From JAVBMO01 sp031552355 (GTDB taxonomy: Bacteria > Bacteroidota > Bacteroidia > Bacteroidales > P3), in NCBI GenBank assembly GCA_031552355.1, contig JAVBMO010000050.1, positions 1 through 19,203 of the forward strand: a DNA stretch of 19,203 bases. The letters are read 5' to 3'. This document shows positions 13,977-19,203 of the stretch, in pieces. Position 1 is the first letter of the stretch. Every line of letters begins with the position of its first letter. The notes under the pieces are model-generated. The model was not told where the DNA came from and searched no databases. It was given only the letters and a program-made list of their open reading frames with translations. Position numbers and translations under genes: made by a program.

Positions 13977-16142
13977 ATGAGAAAGAGTTTGTCCTTTGCT
14001 CTATTACTATTTGTTTTATGTTCGTTTTCAGTAGTTAATGTATCTGCTCAAAACGAAAAACAGCTAAAATCGTTGAATGTAGATAGTTTGATGAATCCGT
14101 CGCACTATCCCAAACGTGTACATAGCCTGCAATTTTTGCCGCAAACCGATATTTATGTCTTTGTAAAAAGCGATACACTTTGGTTTGCCGATAGCAAGAA
14201 AGATGCAAAAAAGAGCTATCTTTTGTCGGATTTGAACGCTTTACTAAAAGCTCAAAATGAAAAAGAAATGTCCCGTTTTCCGGCTGTTCAGTTTATTTCG
14301 GCAGATGAATTTACTTTTTATTTAGGGTATAAATTTTGTGTTGTTAATACGAAAAATAAAACTTTGACACGCAAAGCAACCATGGATTCCAAGGCTGCCA
14401 ACTTTTCTACCGATCACAAGACTGCTCAAGTGGCTTACACCAAAGAGAATAGCCTTTATTTGATGAAAGACGGAAAGGAAATTGAAATTGCTTCGACAAC
14501 CGAAAAAGATGTTGTTTTTGGGCAAGCCGTTCATCAACGGGAATTTGGCATTGATAAAGGAATTTTCTTTTCACCCGATGCCGGTCAAATCGCCTTTTAC
14601 CGCATGGACGAAAGCATGGTTACCGATTATCCTTTAGTAAATACAGCTACAAGAATTGCCACCGAAACGCCTTTGAAATACCCAATGGCCGGTATGAAAA
14701 GCCATCATGTAACTATTGGGGTTTACAACATCCAAACAACTAAAACGGTTTATCTGAAAACTTTACAAGATACCACCACAGCCGAAAAAGAAAATTATTT
14801 GACCAATGTTACTTGGAGTCCCGACAACAAAAATATTTATATACAGAAGTTAAACCGCAAGCAAAACCATTTAAAATTGGAATGCTACGATGCAGCAACC
14901 GGAGATTTGGTAAAGGTTTTGTTGGAAGAAAAGAGCGATAAATATGTGGAACCTCAACACGAACTTTATTTTGTTCCGACAAAAAACAATGAATTTATCT
15001 ATTTCAGCCAACGCGATGGTTTTTTCCATTTATATTTGTACAACACTGATGGAAAACTCATCAAACAACTGACAAAAGGCGATTGGCTGGTGAAAAATAT
15101 TACCGGTTTCAACGACAAGGGAACTCATTGCTTTTTCTATGCTACCAAAGATTCACCCCTGGAAACCAATTTTTATTCAGTGGACCTTAAATCGGGAAAA
15201 ATCGAAAGAATTACGCCCGAAAAAGGGACTCACACTGTCGTTTTCAATACGGAAGGAAATTTGTTTATCGACGCTTATTCGAACTATGAAACCCCTTACA
15301 AAGTATGCCTGATAAAAAACGGAAAAAATGTAAAAGATATTTACGAAGCGGAAAATCCTTTGAAAGACTATCTGTTGCCGCAGGCAGAAATTTCTACCAT
15401 TAAAGCAGCTGACGGAAAAACAGATTTGTATTGCCGCCTGATTAAACCGGCGAATTTCGATCCGAATAAAAAGTATCCGGTTATTGTCTATGTCTATGGC
15501 GGCCCTCATGCACAAATGATTACCAATACATGGTTTGCAGGCGCCACAACTTTCCAATATTATTTGGCTCAGTTGGGTTATTTGGTTTGGACGGTGGACA
15601 GCCGTGGTTCGGGCAACCGTGGTTTTGAATTTGAATCTGCAATCCATCGTCATTTAGGAACTGTTGAAATTGCAGACCAAATGGAAGGTGTAAAATATTT
15701 GAAATCTTTGCCATACGTTGATTCTACAAGAATGGGAGTTGATGGTTGGAGCTATGGCGGTTTTATGACAATTTCTTTAAAATTGCAATATCCCGAAACC
15801 TTTAAAGTCGCTACTGCCGGCGGCCCTGTTGTGGATTGGAAATGGTATGAAATTATGTACGGCGAACGTTACGCTGGAACACCCCAAGACAATGCTGAAG
15901 GCTATGCCAAAGCAAGTTTGATTAATCAGGCAAAAAACTTACAAGGGAAATTATTGGTAATTCATGGTGCGCAAGACCCTGTGGTGGTTTGGCAACATTC
16001 TTTGCAGTTTATTGATGAATGTATCAAACAAAATAAACAAGTGGATTATTTCGTTTATCCATTTCAAAAGCACAATGTTACGGGAATTCAACGTTGCCAT
16101 TTGATTAAAAAAATAGCAGATTATTACCAACAAAACCTCTAA
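13977..16142 (+). CDS. Secreted S9 family peptidase (DPP-IV type)
   Basis: 721 residues. Signal peptide with cleavage near A24 (NVSA-QN). A DPP-IV N-terminal beta-propeller domain spans about 45-460 and holds FYRMDESMVTDYPL (207-220), where E212 matches the region that binds the substrate amino terminus. The alpha/beta-hydrolase domain is about 485-721. The catalytic triad is visible: S592 in GWSYGGF, D667 in HGAQDPV and H699 in QKHNVTG. YGGPHAQ (507-513) and SRGSGNRG (542-549) are conserved. It should remove dipeptides (or tripeptides) from peptide N-termini, often after proline, in the periplasm or outside, supporting peptide feeding. No lipobox and no type IX sorting domain are seen, so a periplasmic site is likely. 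Length is normal. Riboflavin synthase follows after 55 bases with no clear terminator. Confidence 0.92.
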   Translation: MRKSLSFALLLFVLCSFSVVNVSAQNEKQLKSLNVDSLMNPSHYPKRVHSLQFLPQTDIYVFVKSDTLWFADSKKDAKKSYLLSDLNALLKAQNEKEMSRFPAVQFISADEFTFYLGYKFCVVNTKNKTLTRKATMDSKAANFSTDHKTAQVAYTKENSLYLMKDGKEIEIASTTEKDVVFGQAVHQREFGIDKGIFFSPDAGQIAFYRMDESMVTDYPLVNTATRIATETPLKYPMAGMKSHHVTIGVYNIQTTKTVYLKTLQDTTTAEKENYLTNVTWSPDNKNIYIQKLNRKQNHLKLECYDAATGDLVKVLLEEKSDKYVEPQHELYFVPTKNNEFIYFSQRDGFFHLYLYNTDGKLIKQLTKGDWLVKNITGFNDKGTHCFFYATKDSPLETNFYSVDLKSGKIERITPEKGTHTVVFNTEGNLFIDAYSNYETPYKVCLIKNGKNVKDIYEAENPLKDYLLPQAEISTIKAADGKTDLYCRLIKPANFDPNKKYPVIVYVYGGPHAQMITNTWFAGATTFQYYLAQLGYLVWTVDSRGSGNRGFEFESAIHRHLGTVEIADQMEGVKYLKSLPYVDSTRMGVDGWSYGGFMTISLKLQYPETFKVATAGGPVVDWKWYEIMYGERYAGTPQDNAEGYAKASLINQAKNLQGKLLVIHGAQDPVVVWQHSLQFIDECIKQNKQVDYFVYPFQKHNVTGIQRCHLIKKIADYYQQNL

Positions 16143-16197
16143 CAGGCACAAGGTCTTATAATTATTAATTGTTCATTTTTAATTATTCATTGATTAT

Positions 16198-16803
16198 ATG
16201 TTTACAGGAATAGTAGAAAAGACGGCAAAAGTAGTAGCCGTAACACACGATAAAACCAATGTACATTTTACTTTGGAAATAGATTTTATTGACGAATTGA
16301 AAATTGACCAAAGCATAGCCCACGATGGCTGTTGTTTGACCATTGTTTCTATAGACCAAGCCCAAAAACAATATGTGGTAACTGCCATGTTGGAAACCTT
16401 GGAAAAAACCAATTTAAGGACATGGTGCGTGGGTTACGAAGTAAATTTGGAACGTTCTATGTCGATGAATGGACGTTTGGACGGACATATTGTGCAAGGC
16501 CATGTAGATCAAACTGCCACTTGTGTAAAAGTGGTGGATGAAAATGGAAGTTGGCGCTATTATTTTGAATACGAAGCCCAAAAAGAAAATATAACCGTAC
16601 CGAAGGGTTCTATTACAGTCAATGGTGTAAGCTTGACTGTGGTGGATTCCGAAAAAGGAAAGTTTTCGGTGTCTATTATTCCTTATACTCAGGATTTTAC
16701 CAATTTCCACAACTTTAAAGAGGGAACTATTGTCAATATCGAATTCGATATTTTGGGAAAATATGTCATCCGTTTGATGGAAGAATATTTTAAACAAAAT
16801 TGA
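16198..16803 (+). CDS. ribE: Riboflavin synthase alpha subunit
   Basis: 201 residues with two lumazine-binding barrels, about 1-90 and 91-190. It begins MFTGIVEKTA, and the F2-T3 pair is part of the active site. AHDGCCLTIV (41-50) and GSITVNGVSLTVV (137-149) are the paired loop motifs, and DGHIVQGHVDQTA (95-107) opens the second barrel with its histidine pair. It converts two molecules of 6,7-dimethyl-8-ribityllumazine into riboflavin and an amino-dione. Other rib genes are not in the window, so the pathway is scattered here. I see no FMN riboswitch in the 55-base leader, which is only AT-rich repeat-like DNA. The next gene starts 90 bases on, past a hairpin. Confidence 0.95.
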   Translation: MFTGIVEKTAKVVAVTHDKTNVHFTLEIDFIDELKIDQSIAHDGCCLTIVSIDQAQKQYVVTAMLETLEKTNLRTWCVGYEVNLERSMSMNGRLDGHIVQGHVDQTATCVKVVDENGSWRYYFEYEAQKENITVPKGSITVNGVSLTVVDSEKGKFSVSIIPYTQDFTNFHNFKEGTIVNIEFDILGKYVIRLMEEYFKQN

Positions 16804-16825
16804 TAGAAATTCGCACATTATTTTT

Positions 16826-16876
16826 GAATGATGAATTATTGAATTTCTTCGTAATTCATCATTCATAGTTTTTTCA
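16826..16876 (+). terminator. Perfect 13-bp inverted repeat after ribE, possible terminator
   Basis: GAATGATGAATTA (16826-16838) and TAATTCATCATTC (16852-16864) are exact reverse complements with a 13-base loop, followed by ATAG and six T. The stem is AT-rich, so termination may be weak. It sits in the 90-base gap before the flippase-domain gene. Confidence 0.5.
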
Positions 16877-16893
16877 TTTATAGTTCATCACTC

Positions 16894-18102
16894 ATGCCGG
16901 CAACTTCAGAAGAAAAGAAATTTATACAATTTTTCAGTTTTAAAAGAGTCATGATCCCTGTCTTGATAGGGCTTGCTGTTGCTGTATTCATGATTTTGAA
17001 AGATATTAATGAACCTGTTTTTCAAAAAGTAGAAATAGGAACCGGAACCCATGTTTGGCACGATTCCAATGCTGATAAAACAGTGGAAGCTTCGGAATTG
17101 TTGCCTGTCCAAGCAGGCGAAAGCGCCGATTTTTTGTTGCAATCGCAAACACAAATATGGAATACGATTCTGCATAATTGGCAATGGACATCGACTTTAG
17201 CAATTTTAGGCGCTTTATTGATGGTTTTTTGTCGAGACTTGGCCTACATGTACCGTATCCGTTTGCTTACGGAAAAACAGCTTTCTTGGCGGCAATCTTT
17301 TCAGGTAATTATTTTGTGGGAATTTTCTTCTGCCTTGACACCCTCTGTGGTTGGAGGTTCTGCGGTGGCTTTATTTATTTTAGCACAGGAAAAGATTTCA
17401 GCTGGCCGGTCAACGGCCATAGTCATGATTACGGCTTTGCTAGATGAAATGTTTTATATCATCAGCGTACCGATAGCGTTCCTTTTTGTGGGTATGAATA
17501 CGCTGTTTATCAAGGATTTCAATTTTACGGTCTTTGGATTAACATTGAAAATGGAAGCGCTCTTTTTTCTTGGATTTGGGTTTATTTGTTTGCTGACGCT
17601 GATTATTTTACTTGCCATTATAATTCGGCCGGTAACAGCCAAAAGAATTATGGGTGTGGTTTGCAGCCTTAAACCGTTGAAACGTTTTAGAAGAAAGGCC
17701 TTGAAAGTAGGTGATGATATTATTGTTACTTCAAAATACCTGAAAACCAAACCATTTTCGTTTTGGGGAAAGGCGTTCGGAGCAACCATGCTTTCATGGA
17801 CAGCCCGCTTTTTTGTAGTAAACTTCCTGATTTTAGCATTTAATTCTTCGGCAGACCAAATAATGATTTTTGCCCGCCAATTGGTCATGTGGGTCATTTT
17901 ATTAATAAGCCCGACGCCTGGCGGAAGTGGAATTGCCGAATTTGCATTCCCTATTTTCCTGAAAGAATTTATTCCTACCGGAATAGGGCCTGCATTGGCA
18001 CTTTTGTGGCGCTTTTTGACGTACTATCCGTACATTATTGTTGGCGCAATAATTTTACCCATTTGGTTACGAAGAGTGCTTAAAAATAGGCGCAAAGCCT
18101 GA
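16894..18102 (+). CDS. Integral membrane protein, LPG-synthase-like flippase domain (YbhN family)
   Basis: 402 residues with about seven or eight hydrophobic segments (about 20-36, 100-115, 136-164, 174-200, 222-246, 294-316, 326-340, 364-392). Family blocks: AYMYRIRLLTEKQLSWRQS (117-135), WEFSSALTPSVVGGSAVAL (142-160), ALLDEMFYI (181-189) and LLISPTPGGSGIAEFAF (336-352). This matches the membrane half of MprF-type lysylphosphatidylglycerol synthases, without the aminoacyl-transferase half. A lipid-translocation role is assumed for the family, and the substrate is unknown. Unusual: between segments 1 and 2 lies a 60-residue hydrophilic stretch with D57-S-N59-A-D61-K-T63-V-E65-A-S-E68, which fits a 12-residue EF-hand loop at all six ligand positions. 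If the basic N-terminus is cytoplasmic, this loop faces the periplasm. Confidence 0.85.
   Translation: MPATSEEKKFIQFFSFKRVMIPVLIGLAVAVFMILKDINEPVFQKVEIGTGTHVWHDSNADKTVEASELLPVQAGESADFLLQSQTQIWNTILHNWQWTSTLAILGALLMVFCRDLAYMYRIRLLTEKQLSWRQSFQVIILWEFSSALTPSVVGGSAVALFILAQEKISAGRSTAIVMITALLDEMFYIISVPIAFLFVGMNTLFIKDFNFTVFGLTLKMEALFFLGFGFICLLTLIILLAIIIRPVTAKRIMGVVCSLKPLKRFRRKALKVGDDIIVTSKYLKTKPFSFWGKAFGATMLSWTARFFVVNFLILAFNSSADQIMIFARQLVMWVILLISPTPGGSGIAEFAFPIFLKEFIPTGIGPALALLWRFLTYYPYIIVGAIILPIWLRRVLKNRRKA
17062..17097 (+). other. EF-hand-like calcium loop inside the flippase-domain protein
   Basis: Codons 57-68 encode a 12-residue loop with D at position 1, N at 3, D at 5, T at 7, E at 9 and E at 12, and a valine at position 8. 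This is the canonical EF-hand ligand and hydrophobic pattern, except that the usual glycine at 6 is lysine. Calcium binding is inferred, not shown. Confidence 0.5.
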
Positions 18103-18113
18103 TAAGGCAACAA

Positions 18114-18121
18114 TATTTTTG
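18114..18121 (+). promoter_or_regulatory. -7 element TATTTTTG of the right-end surface-protein gene
   Basis: An exact TAnnTTTG match 37 bases before ATG 18159 and 11 bases after the preceding stop. No TTG at the -33 spacing. Confidence 0.45.
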
Positions 18122-18158
18122 TATCCTGTGTCTTGTTAGCGTAATATTATATTGAGGT

Positions 18159-19203
18159 ATGCATGGAATAAACAAATCTTTTCTGAAAAGGTATGTACGG
18201 TTTTTACTATCGGTAATCATCCTGTTTGGCAGTAACGATTTTGTCTATTCTCAAATGGTTAATATTGAAATACACACAAATAATACTAAAAATGAATTTT
18301 GCCCCCCCCCACAAGGTGCACTTCCTTTGAGTAATTGTAACGAATTTAATATTACACATTCCGAAAATAGAATTAAAATCTACCCGACAGCTTCATTTCC
18401 GCCCAACGGAAAAGTGAATGTATATTTGGAATGTTCCAATGTTAAAATTCCTTTAGGGGAAAGTCTATATTTAATTGATACAATTTATTTTTCCCAATCT
18501 CAATCAAATGCTTGTTATTATCTTGTAGAAACTTTTGATGCATTGGGAAATATCGTAGGACGCGATAGCGCACAACCCTTAAATTTGAGTGTGGTTTATA
18601 AAACTGAGTTACAAAATGAAATCGTTTTCTTAAAATGGAATTCGCCCTGTTTTAATAAAAATACAGAATATTTTGTCTATAAATTCCACATTGATAGAAC
18701 AGGTACTAAAAGTATTTATGGAAAGGATATTGTAGTTGATACAAATGAAAAAATTCGGTGTTGGAATACCTTTTTTTATGATACAATACCTTTAAATAAA
18801 AAGGATTCTGTAGGATATTTGGTAACAGGACAATGTGGGAATTATAGATTTAATGAATCTGAATTTTCCACACCTTTGTTGTATGTTACCGGTGGAAATC
18901 CAAGTCTGACATTATGTGCAAAAGTGGATGATCAAACAAATCAAAACGCACTTTATTGGAACTACACAGGGGATTTTGCCACATTTAAAGAATACCGTGT
19001 TTATGAGAAATGTTCCACAGCAAATACCAAAACACTTTTGGCTTCCATTCAGGATTTCAATCAAATGTATTACAAACCTACAGGAAGTTTAGGCACTGGT
19101 TGTTATTATTTTGTGGAAGCCATCGATGCTTTTAATTCGAATATCCCTGCCGACAGTATCCGAACGATTAGTTTATCTGTCCGCAATGAAAATAACACCA
19201 ATA
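18159..19203 (+). CDS. Secreted FnIII-like surface protein (partial, 3' end outside the window)
   Basis: 348 open codons from ATG 18159 to the window edge with no stop. Signal peptide: MHGINKSFLKRYVRF, then a hydrophobic core and FVYSQ, with probable cleavage near residue 32. The mature part has beta-sandwich, FnIII-like features: core tryptophans in LKWNSP and LYWNYTGDF, YRVYEKCS, and two related end-strand segments, ACYYLVETFDALGN (about 126-139) and GCYYFVEAIDAFNS (about 317-330). This suggests repeated domains of about 100 or 200 residues. Such proteins in Bacteroidota usually end in a type IX sorting domain, but the C-terminus is not visible here. Codons 48-51 contain nine consecutive C (18302-18310). 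The gene is more AT-rich than its upstream neighbours. It could be an adhesin or glycan-binding protein; the ligand is unknown. Confidence 0.75.
   Translation, partial: MHGINKSFLKRYVRFLLSVIILFGSNDFVYSQMVNIEIHTNNTKNEFCPPPQGALPLSNCNEFNITHSENRIKIYPTASFPPNGKVNVYLECSNVKIPLGESLYLIDTIYFSQSQSNACYYLVETFDALGNIVGRDSAQPLNLSVVYKTELQNEIVFLKWNSPCFNKNTEYFVYKFHIDRTGTKSIYGKDIVVDTNEKIRCWNTFFYDTIPLNKKDSVGYLVTGQCGNYRFNESEFSTPLLYVTGGNPSLTLCAKVDDQTNQNALYWNYTGDFATFKEYRVYEKCSTANTKTLLASIQDFNQMYYKPTGSLGTGCYYFVEAIDAFNSNIPADSIRTISLSVRNENNTN
18302..18310 (+). repeat. C9 homopolymer tract near the 5' end of a surface gene
   Basis: Nine C after G18301, reading TGC CCC CCC CCA in frame. With eight C the frame meets TGA at 18328-18330; with ten C it meets TAA at 18332-18334. 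Only nine (or a change of three) keeps the gene open. Confidence 0.85.

Noticed and set aside
15177..15653. 158-codon open frame on the minus strand within the S9 peptidase
   Set aside because: Shadow of a strongly supported gene; no promoter or recognisable protein.
16143..16197. FMN riboswitch before riboflavin synthase
   Set aside because: The gap is only 55 bases of AT-rich sequence, too short for the aptamer and without its conserved G-rich segments.
17454..17897. 147-codon open frame on the minus strand within the flippase-domain gene
   Set aside because: Shadow; the sense frame has conserved membrane-protein motifs.

Overview
The window reads as chromosomal DNA from a member of the Bacteroidota. 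Several lines agree on this. There is a gldH gliding lipoprotein gene. A large surface protein ends in a type-IX-secretion type B sorting domain. The order holB - ricT-like - gldH - class A PBP is typical of the phylum. Many genes are preceded by the -7 element TAnnTTTG, in one case with a TTG about 20 bases further upstream. The DNA is moderately AT-rich. I cannot place it below phylum level with confidence. Gene density is high and no gene-free stretch exceeds 300 bases. I see no tRNA, rRNA, CRISPR array, insertion sequence or phage gene.

Left end (1-3200, all minus strand): two tandem paralogous surface-protein genes. One is complete (146-3139: signal peptide, six FG-GAP-like D-x-D/N-x-D-G motifs, four Cys-containing modules, C-terminal sorting domain). 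Of the other only the first 33 codons are inside the window (1-101). The two share 106 identical bases covering the signal peptide and start, plus a matching upstream promoter block.

Centre-left (3232-7588): a B12-binding radical SAM/DUF4080 protein and an unrecognised secreted protein (both minus). Divergent from them is a LuxC-family acyl-CoA reductase (plus), which converges on an Hsp20 gene (minus) across a clear bidirectional hairpin terminator.

Centre to right (7759-18102, all plus): DNA polymerase III delta-prime (holB), a PSP1/RicT-like protein, GldH, a class A penicillin-binding protein, a DPM1-like GT2 glycosyltransferase, a secreted S9 (DPP-IV type) peptidase, riboflavin synthase alpha, and an integral-membrane LPG-synthase-like flippase-domain protein. 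The last has an EF-hand-like loop in its first predicted periplasmic segment. Most of these are housekeeping or envelope genes, many with their own -7 elements.

Right end (18159 to the edge): the start of another secreted, FnIII-like surface protein. It carries a run of nine C in codons 48-51; gain or loss of one C would stop translation within about 12 codons, making it a candidate phase-variable gene.

The common theme is the cell envelope: secreted or surface proteins at both ends, and gliding, peptidoglycan, glycosyltransfer and membrane functions between. The most interesting signals are the shared-leader tandem surface genes, the C9 tract and the calcium-loop-like insertion in the flippase-domain protein.
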